Shown: positions 1 to 7,787, numbered from the stretch's first letter. The stretch is DNA of 64,000 nt from Neorhizobium tomejilense (GCA_002968845.1 PVBG01000016.1:62001-126000); one strand, 5' to 3'. Numbers and translations: made by a program. The notes: generated by a model not told the origin, from the letters alone.

Positions 1-162
1 CCATTTACCGATCCGCACTTTCTGGCCGATCTCAAAAAAGCTGATAGGGCTTACAAATACGCTGTCCGCGTCCAGGATTGCCGCAACAGCCTTCTCCGAC
101 AGCCGCTCATCGCCGGTCAATGACCAGGCCCAGGCATGGGTATCGAGCAATATCGCGCTCAA
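1..162 (-). CDS. PIN-domain toxin (VapC type), C-terminal part beyond window
   Basis: The first 54 codons of a PIN-domain ribonuclease toxin are visible; the rest lies outside the window. The start ILLDTHAWAWSL carries the first conserved acidic residue of PIN domains, and PISFFEIG matches the usual second acidic block. The proposed start is a TTG at 162-160, which overlaps the TGA of the upstream antitoxin (161-159), the tight coupling normal for toxin-antitoxin operons. VapC-family proteins are Mg-dependent RNases held inactive by the partner antitoxin. The family call is good; the target RNA cannot be known from sequence. The TTG start is inferred from the overlap, since no ATG is available near the conserved N-terminus. 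Confidence 0.85.
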   Translation of the reverse strand, partial: MSAILLDTHAWAWSLTGDERLSEKAVAAILDADSVFVSPISFFEIGQKVRIGKW

Positions 163-389
163 ACCTTGCCTTCCCAAAGATCGAGTTCATCTTCGGCCAT
201 GGGTTCGAAGAAGTCGGGGCCGCCATCGACTTTGCCCTTCAGCAAACCGATGGTGAAGCTGCTCTGCGGAACTGCAACGATCCTCGCGACCGGGATTTTC
301 CCCTTTGCAATCACCACTTCTTCGCCAGTTTTCGCCAGCTCGATAAGTTTCGACAGATTGGTCTTGGCTGCATGGACTGTGAACTGCAT
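159..389 (-). CDS. Phd/YefM-type antitoxin of the PIN toxin
   Basis: This 76-residue protein reads MQFTVHAAKTNLSKLIELAK and continues with EEVVIAKGKIPVARIV, the typical Phd/YefM (prevent-host-death) DNA-binding fold. The acidic C-terminal tail (FFEPMAEDELDLWEG) is the part expected to wrap the toxin. The ATG at 389-387 is preceded by a good ribosome binding site (AAGGGAG, then 4 nt). A longer reading from 455 would cross the operator and lacks a binding site, so it was not used. The downstream toxin gene overlaps it. Phd-type antitoxins neutralise their toxin and repress their own promoter, which fits the inverted repeat at 401-424. Confidence 0.88.
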   Translation of the reverse strand: MQFTVHAAKTNLSKLIELAKTGEEVVIAKGKIPVARIVAVPQSSFTIGLLKGKVDGGPDFFEPMAEDELDLWEGKV

Positions 390-400
390 GGGAACTCCCT

Positions 401-424
401 TAGCTAACTTGACTAAGATAGCTA
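401..424 (-). promoter_or_regulatory. Probable autoregulatory operator of the antitoxin-toxin operon
   Basis: A symmetric element of the form TAGCTA-n-CTT-nnnn-AAG-n-TAGCTA lies 12 bases upstream of the antitoxin start codon. The symmetry is read directly. Phd/YefM antitoxins usually bind such palindromes over their own promoter; that assignment is inference. Confidence 0.6.
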
Positions 425-490
425 TTTCGTCTTGTAAAATCCAGTCGTGCCGCATTGGGAATATCTACTGCGCGGGACAAATGGCGGTGA

Positions 491-1387
491 TTACGGCACC
501 ACCCGCTCCCGCCGGCTCATCACCAAGACCATGACCAGCAAGGCGACGATCACCAGGTCGCGCCAGACGATCGGTCCGTAGCCGCTCCAGAGCGTTTCGG
601 CAAAGCCGATGACGGCGGCGCCAGCGGCGGCACGCAGGGGATTGGAATGACCTCCGGCCGCGGCGATCAGCACAACCTTCAGGCCGAACAGCAGGCCGGC
701 GCCAAAATCCATCGTGCCGTAGTGGGAGGTCGCGAGCACACCGCAGATCGAGGCATAGAGCGCTGCCGCCGCGTAGGCCGTGACGAAAACCCGCGCGGAA
801 TTGGTCCCGGAGAGTTCAGCCGCCAGCGAATCGTCGGAGACCGCCCGCCACACGCGGCCCCAATGGGTGCACGCCAGTACCAGATAACCCGCCCCGATGA
901 TCGCCAGCATCACGGCAACGTTGGCGAGCTGGATCAGCGTCAGCGTCACCGGAAAGCCGTCTGCGTGCCAGAAGATGACCGCGTCGTTGAGGAACGGCGG
1001 CAGCCACAGTTCGCGGGTATCGGCGGCGATCCGGGCGCCTTCCATGAGCACCATCAGCGCGCCGAGCGAGGCGACGATCACCGCATTCGGCGAGATCTTT
1101 GCAAGCGGCCGCATGACCACCTGCCCGATCGTTACCCCCGCCCCGATGCCGCCGGCGATCCCGGCCGCGGCGCCCAGTCCCAATGCGGCCGGCAGGATCA
1201 GCCAGAGCCGGTTCCAGCCGAAATGGGCGAAGAGCAGGTAGAGATGCCCGGAAAAGGCGAAGATCGCGCCATAGGTGATGTCGGCGCGCTTCGTTACAGC
1301 AAAGGCGATCGCATATCCGAAGGCAAGCGTCGCGTAGAGCGCCGCCAGCGGAACCGCGTTCGCCAGTTGCTGCAAGAGATAGGCCAT
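491..1387 (-). CDS. Branched-chain amino-acid type ABC transporter permease (LivH-like)
   Basis: A very hydrophobic protein of 298 residues with about eight membrane segments. It carries the LivH-family features GAIFAFSGHLYLLFA near residue 45, VIVASLGALMVL around residue 110 and the late cytoplasmic loop GLKVVLIAAAGG that contacts the ATPase. LivH permeases form the inner-membrane channel of importers for branched-chain amino acids, urea or short amides. I chose ATG 1387 (GGAG 6 nt upstream); the longer frame from 1414 starts inside the operator at 1413-1442. No partner permease, ATPase or binding protein lies next to it in this window, so the substrate is unknown. It is divergent from the CGNR regulator gene, which may control it. 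Confidence 0.82.
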   Translation of the reverse strand: MAYLLQQLANAVPLAALYATLAFGYAIAFAVTKRADITYGAIFAFSGHLYLLFAHFGWNRLWLILPAALGLGAAAGIAGGIGAGVTIGQVVMRPLAKISPNAVIVASLGALMVLMEGARIAADTRELWLPPFLNDAVIFWHADGFPVTLTLIQLANVAVMLAIIGAGYLVLACTHWGRVWRAVSDDSLAAELSGTNSARVFVTAYAAAALYASICGVLATSHYGTMDFGAGLLFGLKVVLIAAAGGHSNPLRAAAGAAVIGFAETLWSGYGPIVWRDLVIVALLVMVLVMSRRERVVP

Positions 1388-1412
1388 GGGCACTCCGATA
1401 GCGGCGATGAAC

Positions 1413-1445
1413 ATAACTGGTCAATCGCATTTTACCAGTTATAAT
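1413..1445. promoter_or_regulatory. Divergent promoter/operator between livH-like gene and CGNR regulator
   Basis: Two perfect 9-base arms, ATAACTGGT (1413-1421) and ACCAGTTAT (1434-1442), are separated by 12 bases, so their centres are 21 bp apart (two helical turns). A perfect TATAAT at 1440-1445 overlaps the right arm and TGGTCA (1418-1423) sits 16 nt upstream. Transcription would begin at about the ATG at 1451, giving a leaderless message. An operator bound by the CGNR protein is inference. Confidence 0.65.
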
Positions 1446-1450
1446 ATCGC

Positions 1451-1999
1451 ATGAACTTCTCCTGGACCCCGCATCGTTTTGCCGGTGGCGCACTGGCGCT
1501 GGATGTCGCTAACAGCGTCATCCTGCGCTTCGATCCCGAGCGCAGCATCGACCGCTTCGCCGAGCCGCAGCAGATGCACGTCTTTCCGAAAGCAGCCGAA
1601 AAATTCTCGGCCGAGCGGGCGCTGTTCGGGGATCTCGCGCCTGTCCAGGCTAAGAACCACACGCCGTTCCTCACGCTGCGCGAAGCGATAGACCGCTATT
1701 TTCGCGCCCGTGTTCGTGGCGACGACGCGCAGGCATTGCTTGCCGATTTCCTCGAAGCGACTGCGGCCATTCTGCGCCGTGCCGAGAGGAATTCGCTGGA
1801 GGCGGCGACCGCCCATTCGGCGCTCAGGCTGCTTGCCGAGGAAGAGATTTCGCGGATGAAGATCTGCGGCAGCTGCGGTTGGCTGTTCCTCGACCGCAGC
1901 CGTAACCGCAGCCGTACCTGGTGCGACATGGCGGTGTGTGGCAACCGCGTCAAAGCCAGCCGCCATTATCATCGGAGGAAAAAGGAGGCCGCGTCATGA
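1451..1999 (+). CDS. CGNR zinc-finger / ABATE-domain putative transcriptional regulator
   Basis: A protein of 182 residues. The C-terminal part reads KICGSCGWLFLDRSRNRSR and continues WCDMAVCGNRVKASRHYHRR, the CGNR zinc-finger signature with four cysteines spaced C-x2-C and C-x4-C followed by a basic helix. The N-terminal 120 residues match the companion ABATE (stress-induced transcription regulator) domain in pattern. Such proteins are thought to be DNA-binding regulators. It is divergent from the LivH-like permease gene across a 21-bp-phased inverted repeat and overlaps the next gene by ATGA. No ribosome binding site precedes the ATG; the TATAAT only 5 nt upstream suggests a leaderless mRNA. 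The ligand is unknown. Confidence 0.88.
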   Translation: MNFSWTPHRFAGGALALDVANSVILRFDPERSIDRFAEPQQMHVFPKAAEKFSAERALFGDLAPVQAKNHTPFLTLREAIDRYFRARVRGDDAQALLADFLEATAAILRRAERNSLEAATAHSALRLLAEEEISRMKICGSCGWLFLDRSRNRSRTWCDMAVCGNRVKASRHYHRRKKEAAS

Positions 2000-2496
2000 T
2001 GCGTCGATTTATGGTTCTCAGCCTTGCAGCCCTCGCCCTTGCCGCCTGCCAGCGCGAGGCGGAAAAGCTGGTCGAGGTGAGCGGGCATATCTTCGTGTTC
2101 AACTACCGGGTCGCCAGCGCCACCTACCTCGTGACGCTCAACAAGACCGGGCCGATACCCGAGGGAACCGTGGCAATCGCCAAGTTCGACGACCCCGCCG
2201 GCGGCGATCCGATCGTCATCAGTGAGAAAATCTTCCCCGCCTGGAACAAGATCACCCTGCAGAGCCCCAATGTCCGCTGCGTGCGCAAGGACAAGCCCTA
2301 TTCCGTGGATATCCGGCTGGTGGATTCGGGCGGCCGGACGCTGCAGGAATTGAAGACCCAGCTCATCTCCGACGTCGACCAGTCGGTGCTTCCCAGCAAG
2401 CCGCTGGTGCTCGGAGCCGGCTACGAGCGGAACCCGGAAGTCTTCAAGCCGGATGGCACGGTGGACTACGGGCGGGACAACGACTGCCCGGCCTGA
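1996..2496 (+). CDS. Putative lipoprotein of unknown function
   Basis: A 166-residue protein beginning MMRRFMVLSLAALALAACQ, a lipoprotein signal peptide with lipobox LAAC and Cys17 as the lipidated residue. The mature part is hydrophilic, probably beta-rich, with two further cysteines near VRCVRKDKPY and the C-terminal DNDCPA, which could pair as a disulphide. The start ATG overlaps the TGA of the CGNR gene (ATGATG) and has an AAAGGAGG binding site at 1981-1988, so the two genes are translationally coupled. A longer frame from 1921 was rejected because it lacks these signals. I do not recognise the family; operon membership suggests an envelope role under the CGNR regulator. Confidence 0.8.
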   Translation: MMRRFMVLSLAALALAACQREAEKLVEVSGHIFVFNYRVASATYLVTLNKTGPIPEGTVAIAKFDDPAGGDPIVISEKIFPAWNKITLQSPNVRCVRKDKPYSVDIRLVDSGGRTLQELKTQLISDVDQSVLPSKPLVLGAGYERNPEVFKPDGTVDYGRDNDCPA

Positions 2497-2528
2497 AGCG
2501 GTAGACGCCAGCCGAATATCCCAGAACG

Positions 2529-2555
2529 AAAAAACCGGGGCCAAAACCCCGGTTT
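2529..2555 (-). terminator. Rho-independent terminator of ndk
   Basis: An 8-bp stem AACCGGGG/CCCCGGTT with loop CCAAAA is followed on the minus strand by a run of six T residues. It sits just beyond the ndk stop and also separates ndk from the convergent lipoprotein gene. Confidence 0.85.
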
Positions 2556-2587
2556 CATCAATTTCTTCCGACGAGACGGGGCTTAAA

Positions 2588-3010
2588 TCAGCCGACGATC
2601 TCGGTTTCGGAGAACCAGTAGGCGATTTCCTGGGCGGCGGTTTCCGGAGCGTCGGAACCGTGAACCGAGTTCTCGCCGATCGAGAGCGCGAAGGTCTTGC
2701 GGATGGTGCCTTCGTCGGCGTTTGCCGGGTTGGTGGCGCCCATGATCTCGCGGTTCTTCAGGATGGCGTTTTCGCCTTCCAGAACCTGGACGATGGTCGG
2801 GCCGGAGGTCATGCCTTCAACCAGTTCGCCGAAGAACGGACGTTCCTTGTGAACGGCGTAGAAGCCTTCTGCCTCGCGCTTGCTCATCCAGACGCGCTTG
2901 GAAGCGATGACGCGCAGGCCATTGTCTTCAAACACCTTGGTGATGGCGCCCGTGAGGTTACGCTTGGTGGCATCCGGCTTGATCATCGAAAACGTGCGTT
3001 CAATCGCCAT
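2588..3010 (-). CDS. ndk: Nucleoside diphosphate kinase
   Basis: A full-length 140-residue NDP kinase, which transfers phosphate from ATP to NDPs and dNDPs through a phosphohistidine in the cytosol. The N-terminus [21 protein letters not shown], the central block [16 protein letters not shown] and the active-site block NSVHGSD with the catalytic histidine are all present, and the length is normal for bacterial Ndk. It is monocistronic, with its own terminator downstream and about 96 bases to the upstream GST gene. Confidence 0.97.
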   Translation of the reverse strand: MAIERTFSMIKPDATKRNLTGAITKVFEDNGLRVIASKRVWMSKREAEGFYAVHKERPFFGELVEGMTSGPTIVQVLEGENAILKNREIMGATNPANADEGTIRKTFALSIGENSVHGSDAPETAAQEIAYWFSETEIVG

Positions 3011-3106
3011 TGTTCTATCCTTCGTTTCCTGTGGCCCCCTGACTAGGGGGAAAGTGGGCGGTCTTTACCCGCCCCTTTCGCTGGAAACAAGGGGGTTCGG
3101 GCAATT

Positions 3107-3796
3107 TCACGCCGCTGTCACACTGCGTCCGACGCCATTATGCAGGTCGAGGCAGCGCTCGAACCACAACCCCACCGGGTCGTCATCGGAAAACACCTTG
3201 GTGCCGGCGGTGATGCGCATCCACTGCAGCGCGCCGAACAGGATGTAGTCGACGAAAAGCGGGCCGTCGCCGCCGATGAAGTCGTGATATTTCAGGGCGT
3301 GGCGGATCGGCTCCAGCTTCGGCGAGAAACCGTCGATCTCCGCCTGGCGGCTCGCTTCCATCTCTTCGAGCGTCCTGCCGAGCCGAGCCTCACGGCTGGC
3401 GCGGAAATAGACCTGGTCCGTCTCCCCGAGCATGTCGTGAATGTTCTTGACCGCAATCTTGGTGATCGCGGTATGCACCACCATCTGGGAAAAACCCTCG
3501 ACGAAACGGGCGAGCGCCTTGCCGGCCGGGCCGCCGAACAGCGTCGGCCGGTCCGGATAGGTCTCCTCCAGATAAAGCGCGATCTCGAAACTGTCGCGGA
3601 TCAGCTCGTTGCCGTCCCGAAGGATCGGCACCGTCTTCGAAAACCCGCCTTCGAGGCTGGGGATCTCGGTAAACGGCGTCGGTTTCTCGATGAAATCCAG
3701 GCCCTTGTGGGCGAGCGCCTGCACGACTTTCCAGCAATGGGGCGAAAATGGGCGGCTCTCGTCGGCGCCGCAGAGCGAGTAGAGAATACGGGTCAC
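3107..3796 (-). CDS. Glutathione S-transferase family protein
   Basis: A 229-residue protein with the two-domain GST layout. The N-terminal thioredoxin-like domain runs to about residue 80 (VTRILYSLCGADESRPFSPH, then TVPILRDGNELIRDSFEIALYLEE, where the PIL and DS motifs bind glutathione). An all-helical C-terminal domain with FVDYILFGALQWMR follows. I place the start at GTG 3796 because AGGAG lies 7 nt upstream; the frame runs on to 3859 without such a signal. The substrate cannot be told from sequence; a role in detoxification or thiol chemistry is family knowledge. Confidence 0.9.
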   Translation of the reverse strand: MTRILYSLCGADESRPFSPHCWKVVQALAHKGLDFIEKPTPFTEIPSLEGGFSKTVPILRDGNELIRDSFEIALYLEETYPDRPTLFGGPAGKALARFVEGFSQMVVHTAITKIAVKNIHDMLGETDQVYFRASREARLGRTLEEMEASRQAEIDGFSPKLEPIRHALKYHDFIGGDGPLFVDYILFGALQWMRITAGTKVFSDDDPVGLWFERCLDLHNGVGRSVTAA

Positions 3797-4002
3797 AGCA
3801 GGCTCCTGATCTGAACGTTCGGCCGGCGATATTGAAAGCAAATTCTCGTTTGAATCCAATCAGGAAATTTCATGGGTCGCAGTCGATCGACCATTTCGAC
3901 GATCCCTTAACCGTAACCACGGGCAATCCGGCCCGTTTTAGCAAATGTTAAAACCGGTCCCGCATGGCTTGTCGCACGATCGAACAATTGTGAGGACGAG
4001 AC

Positions 4003-5037
4003 ATGGCGGGCGAAGCGAGCAGAACGGGACAGGATCGCGGCCTGCAGGCTGTCATCCAGCTCATGGCGAAGCTGGACGTGAGCGGCCTGCCGCGCAACTA
4101 CGAGCTCTTCCACGAAGCGCTGCTGGGCGGCGACCCCGCCCTTTCGCGCGAAGTTCTGGCGCTTTCCGCCGGGCCTTCCCAGACGGTGCTCGACGAGATG
4201 GGGCTACGCCATCAACTCTCGGCTTTCGTGGCACTCATGCCCGCCAGGGGCCGCGATCAGGAAATAAAGCTGCTGCTGGAACTCCGGGACAAGATGGCAA
4301 GCGGCGTCACCCAAAAGAAGGGTTTCAGCCGGGTTCTGGAAACCGTCGCCCGCAGCCTGCGCCAGGACAGCACGGCGGGGCCTGAGGATATTTTGGCCGA
4401 GATCGAATATCTGAGCGTCTCGCTGTCCGATGCCGTAGTCGCCGAAACCGAACTGGAAGCCATTCTTCGCGCCGGTGCCGATCGTCTCGTCAAGGCCGAA
4501 CGCGAGGCGTCCGTTGCCCGCTCGGTGACGCTGCGCGACCGGCTGACCTCGCTGCCGAACCATGCGGCGCTCGCCGAAAGGCTGGAGGCACTCTACGGGG
4601 TCGATGCCGACAGCCGCGATACCGCCCTCTTCCTGGTGACGGTTACCGACCTGCCGCATTTCGCCCGCACCTACGGCGATCCCGCCGTCAACCGGATCAT
4701 CAAGAAGGCCGCCTCTATCTTCCGCAAGGCAATCAAGAAGAACGATTTCCTGGCGCGCATCGGCAAGGGTGATTTTGCTTTCGTCTTCCGCGACGTCAGC
4801 CGCGACAGCGTGCAGCCGATCGCCGAGCGACTGATCGCCTCGATCACCGACAATCTCGTCTTCGCCGCCTCCGATGGCACGAGCGGGATCGGTCTTTCGG
4901 TCGGCGCGGCTCTCACCGCGGACGCTTTTTCACCGCAGGAACTCCGCCTCCAGGCCGGCACGGCGCTCGAAACGGCCAAGGCCAATCCGCGAATGATCGT
5001 CGCGCTTCACGGCGAGGCACCGAAACGGTCATCCTGA
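4003..5037 (+). CDS. GGDEF-fold protein with degenerate active site
   Basis: A 344-residue soluble protein. The N-terminal half (about 1-165) is helical without a recognised sensor domain. The C-terminal half is a GGDEF fold: RDRLTSLPNHAAL at 178-190 corresponds to the conserved entry motif and SVGAA near residue 305 to the late conserved strand. The catalytic loop, however, reads GKGDF at 254-258 in place of GG(D/E)EF, so both the second glycine and the acidic metal ligands are altered. Diguanylate cyclase activity is therefore unlikely; it may bind GTP or c-di-GMP, or act as a scaffold. Single gene, followed by a strong hairpin at 5065-5090. Confidence 0.85.
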   Translation: MAGEASRTGQDRGLQAVIQLMAKLDVSGLPRNYELFHEALLGGDPALSREVLALSAGPSQTVLDEMGLRHQLSAFVALMPARGRDQEIKLLLELRDKMASGVTQKKGFSRVLETVARSLRQDSTAGPEDILAEIEYLSVSLSDAVVAETELEAILRAGADRLVKAEREASVARSVTLRDRLTSLPNHAALAERLEALYGVDADSRDTALFLVTVTDLPHFARTYGDPAVNRIIKKAASIFRKAIKKNDFLARIGKGDFAFVFRDVSRDSVQPIAERLIASITDNLVFAASDGTSGIGLSVGAALTADAFSPQELRLQAGTALETAKANPRMIVALHGEAPKRSS

Positions 5038-5064
5038 GACGGCCAGGATTTTATCCAAAACAGA

Positions 5065-5090
5065 AGAGGCCGCGGTTTCCCGCGGCCTCT
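5065..5090. terminator. Strong hairpin between convergent genes
   Basis: An 11-bp perfect stem, AGAGGCCGCGG/CCGCGGCCTCT with loop TTTC, lies between the GGDEF gene and the convergent gene at 5169-5888. There is no long T run on either side, so termination is likely but not certain. It could serve both strands. Confidence 0.65.
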
Positions 5091-5168
5091 ATTCGGCGGA
5101 TGAAGATCGGTGGCCGATAGCGATACGTCCGACGGCCACCCTCCTGTCCTGCCAGCAGGCCAGCGGAA

Positions 5169-5888
5169 TTATGCCGGCACGAACTGGTTCTGCTGCGTGA
5201 ACCGAACGGAGACATCCGTGACACCGGCAAAGTTCACCTCGTAGGCCGCCGAAGACGTCGCGGTGTCGATCACCTGTCCCTGAACGAAAGAGCCGGCGAG
5301 GATGTAATATTTCGGCTTCGGCGTGAACTGGTACAGGAGGCCGGGCTCCAGCTGGACCGCGATCGTCGGCTTGTCGGCCATGGCGATGCCGACACTCAGG
5401 TAGACGCTCTTGCTGGCCTGCACGGGCACGGTCGGAATGGTGCCGTCGGCCTGGGCGAGGATAAGGCCTTTCGTAGAGTCGGATGTCCCCTCCGGAAAAC
5501 CGGGGGCGCCATAGGGGAACGGCCCCTGATAGGTCACCGGCACGTAGTTCTGATTGTTGATCATGACGCTGACCGAGCTCGCCGTCTGAAAGGAGCGCGG
5601 GGAGCTGGGCGAGCCCTGTTCCTGGATGTAGCCCACCGTCACGGAATAATCGATCGTCCAGTTGAAGGACGATGTGCTCGGATTGTCGGGGGTACCCGCA
5701 GCGGCGCCGCCGACCATCCAGGCCAGCGACAGGGGGTCGACCGACGGCCCGATAATCTTCGGGATCGTCTGGAACAGGGCAAACTGCTGCCATTTCGCGT
5801 TTTCGTTGAGAACCGTGAGGCTGTAGGGCTGGCCGGCGGCCTGGCCGCTGAAGGCTTTGATCGCGTTCGGCCCCATGAAAATTGTCAT
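5169..5888 (-). CDS. Unrecognised 239-residue, probably beta-rich protein
   Basis: ATG 5888 is preceded by GAGGAGAGG, a strong ribosome binding site, so the 239-residue form is preferred to the longer frame from 5939. There is no signal peptide, no membrane segment and no cysteine. The sequence is rich in S, T, V, Y, Q and P with alternating hydrophobic residues (for example SFNWTIDYSVTVGYIQEQ and YQFTPKPKYYILAGSFVQ), which suggests a beta-sandwich. WQQFALFQTIPKI near residue 33 and LLYQFTPKPKYY near 190 are the most distinctive blocks. I do not recognise the family. It is divergent from a Crp/FNR-type regulator across an AT-rich 219-base region, so that regulator is a candidate controller. 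Confidence 0.75.
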   Translation of the reverse strand: MTIFMGPNAIKAFSGQAAGQPYSLTVLNENAKWQQFALFQTIPKIIGPSVDPLSLAWMVGGAAAGTPDNPSTSSFNWTIDYSVTVGYIQEQGSPSSPRSFQTASSVSVMINNQNYVPVTYQGPFPYGAPGFPEGTSDSTKGLILAQADGTIPTVPVQASKSVYLSVGIAMADKPTIAVQLEPGLLYQFTPKPKYYILAGSFVQGQVIDTATSSAAYEVNFAGVTDVSVRFTQQNQFVPA

Positions 5889-6107
5889 AATACCTCTCCT
5901 CTTTCGGGTTGCCGCGACCACACCATGCGGTGACGGCATCTGTGCTCACGGCACCGGCTTCCGCGGAGCATCATTTGCACGAACACAACCTAGGATATTT
6001 AAATCTGAAAATATGTCACACAGGTAACAACCCTGGTTTGCATTTTTGCTAAATATCAACCCTACAGACGGCAGCCATGCTTTCGATTTCAGGGTGGATA
6101 CGGGCAG

Positions 6108-6821
6108 ATGAAAACAATGAAAAACATGAAGATTTCAGACGAGATAAGAAAAACAGAGCTATTCAGCACTGCTGATGACGATGTAATCTCAACGTTCGCA
6201 AATAAAATAAACATATACTCATATAGAGATCGGCAAACACTATTTTTTAATGGAGATCCTTGCGATACACTTTATATTATACTGTCTGGCGGCATTTATC
6301 TTTATTTTATATCCGAGGAAGGCAATGAAGTAATTTTTTCCGAACTTCAACCGGGGGACGCAGTCGGCGAGATCGAGTTCGCCCTCAACTACCGGCATTC
6401 CTCGAACGCAGTGATATGCGGGGCGACGCGGCTGCTCGAAATCGACCGGAAAACCTTCAACGAACTCTCGGCGATCCCGCAGGTGTCTTCATACCTGATG
6501 CGGACGATCGCCCGAAAGCTCCACCGCACCATCATGTTTGCGGAGGGAATGGCGCTTTACCCGCTGGAGATTCGCCTTGCGCGCCTGCTGCTCAATCTCG
6601 GCGCCTCCCACGGGCGGTCGACCAGCGACGGCATCCTCATCGAAAAACCGATATCCCAGAGCCGCATGGGCCAGCTCATCAATGCCAGCCGGCCGCGCAT
6701 CAACGCCCAGCTCCAGGCCTGGAAAAGCGAACGGCTGATCGGCGTGCGGCAGCACCGCATCGTCATTTTCAACAAGAGATCGCTGCAGATCATCTCGCGC
6801 CATTCAGACCCGGCAGCCTGA
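6108..6821 (+). CDS. Crp/FNR-family transcriptional regulator, mosaic base composition
   Basis: A 237-residue regulator with an N-terminal cyclic-nucleotide-binding-type beta-roll (about 20-130; DRQTLFFNGDPCDTLYIILSGG is its typical core, GDAVGEIEFAL the phosphate-cassette region). A dimer helix and a C-terminal Crp-type winged helix (PISQSRMGQLINASRPRI near 190) follow. The N-terminal cysteine cluster of FNR is absent, so an iron-sulphur oxygen sensor is unlikely. The first 80 codons are AT-rich, with ATA, AAA, TTT and AGA codons (39 G/C in 120 bases at 6181-6300). From about 6350 the composition returns to the local norm (73 G/C in 120 at 6361-6480). The frame is intact across the break. 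Several in-frame ATGs (6108, 6117, 6126) make the exact start uncertain. Confidence 0.85.
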   Translation: MKTMKNMKISDEIRKTELFSTADDDVISTFANKINIYSYRDRQTLFFNGDPCDTLYIILSGGIYLYFISEEGNEVIFSELQPGDAVGEIEFALNYRHSSNAVICGATRLLEIDRKTFNELSAIPQVSSYLMRTIARKLHRTIMFAEGMALYPLEIRLARLLLNLGASHGRSTSDGILIEKPISQSRMGQLINASRPRINAQLQAWKSERLIGVRQHRIVIFNKRSLQIISRHSDPAA

Positions 6822-6888
6822 ATGACACGGATGCTTGCGAGCGCCGGACCGGTGTGGCGATGCCCGGCGCCCGGCCGGATCCGGCGGC

Positions 6889-7773
6889 TTACGGGCAGCC
6901 GTTCTTGACGATGGCGATCAGGTCAGCGGTATCCTGGGTGAAACTCGGCCCGTAGACGCCGTCCGGCGCGCCGCTGGAGACGACGCTGACCGCCTTATGG
7001 ACGTTGTTGGCGGTCACGAACCAAGCCCCGCCGCTTGCGCCACCTCCATACATGGGATGCGGGCCGGCTTCGTAGGCGGTGCCGGCCTGCACGGCGATGC
7101 GGGCCGTTTCCCGATACATGTATTCGCCGCCATCGAGCCTTCCGGGATAACCGGTAATCGTGACATCGTCGCCGGCCCCAGCCCCGGCGATGCCGAGTTC
7201 ATACTTGCCGACGGCGGACGCCTGGGTGGTGCGCATCACCGAATAGTCGAACTGCGACCGCGCCATGCTCGGCGGGTTGCCCGACACCTCGGTCCAGCGC
7301 AACAGCACTGCCACCCGGTCGATTTGGTAGAGAGTTCCACCACCGCCCGCATAACCTTGATAAAAGCGGATATTGGTGGCCTGGTTGCCGTTGCCCCAGG
7401 CGGAATGGGCGGCACCCATGACGATCCGGTCGTCCGCGACAAACTGAGCGCTGGCCTCGTAATCGATGCCGCCGAGCGTAAACAGCAGCTTGCCTCCGAA
7501 CTTATAGGGCGCTTCATTGATCGGCGCGCGCTCCGCCTCGGTATCCTTGAGGCCGCGCCGTTGTTCGGAGAGACCACCCTCGCCCCGGCCAAGTGTCTCC
7601 CCAAATGGAATCGCGTTGGCGATCCGCTCCGCAGTCCAGTAGCCGCCGTCGGCGCCCGCCAACATGGCACCGCCAGGGCTCCAGCAGGTAAACTCCACCG
7701 CCCCGGCGCTGAGCGGCGTCATCAGTGCGGATGCCGACAGCAGCATCGACCACGTCAATCTCGTTACTCTCAT
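6889..7773 (-). CDS. Exported trypsin-like serine protease
   Basis: A 294-residue protein with a signal peptide (MRVTRLTWSMLLSASALMTP, cleavage probably after LSAGA near residue 25). The chymotrypsin-type triad is visible in order: VMGAAHSAW supplies His, FDYSVMR Asp and GGGASGGAWF Ser. Putative disulphide cysteines are C30 (FTCWSP) and the C-terminal NGCP. It is probably a periplasmic or secreted S1/V8-like endopeptidase; the substrate is unknown. The start at 7773 has GGGAGA upstream, and a 17-bp perfect palindrome lies at 7788-7804. It is divergent from the ABC-F gene. The longer frame up to 8301 only reads through the opposite gene. Confidence 0.87.
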   Translation of the reverse strand: MRVTRLTWSMLLSASALMTPLSAGAVEFTCWSPGGAMLAGADGGYWTAERIANAIPFGETLGRGEGGLSEQRRGLKDTEAERAPINEAPYKFGGKLLFTLGGIDYEASAQFVADDRIVMGAAHSAWGNGNQATNIRFYQGYAGGGGTLYQIDRVAVLLRWTEVSGNPPSMARSQFDYSVMRTTQASAVGKYELGIAGAGAGDDVTITGYPGRLDGGEYMYRETARIAVQAGTAYEAGPHPMYGGGASGGAWFVTANNVHKAVSVVSSGAPDGVYGPSFTQDTADLIAIVKNGCP

Positions 7774-7787
7774 GACATTTGCTCTCC

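Noticed and set aside
3054-3076. Hairpin between the GST gene and ndk as a terminator
   Set aside because: The GGGCGG/CCCGCC stem has a bulge and no T run on the minus strand.
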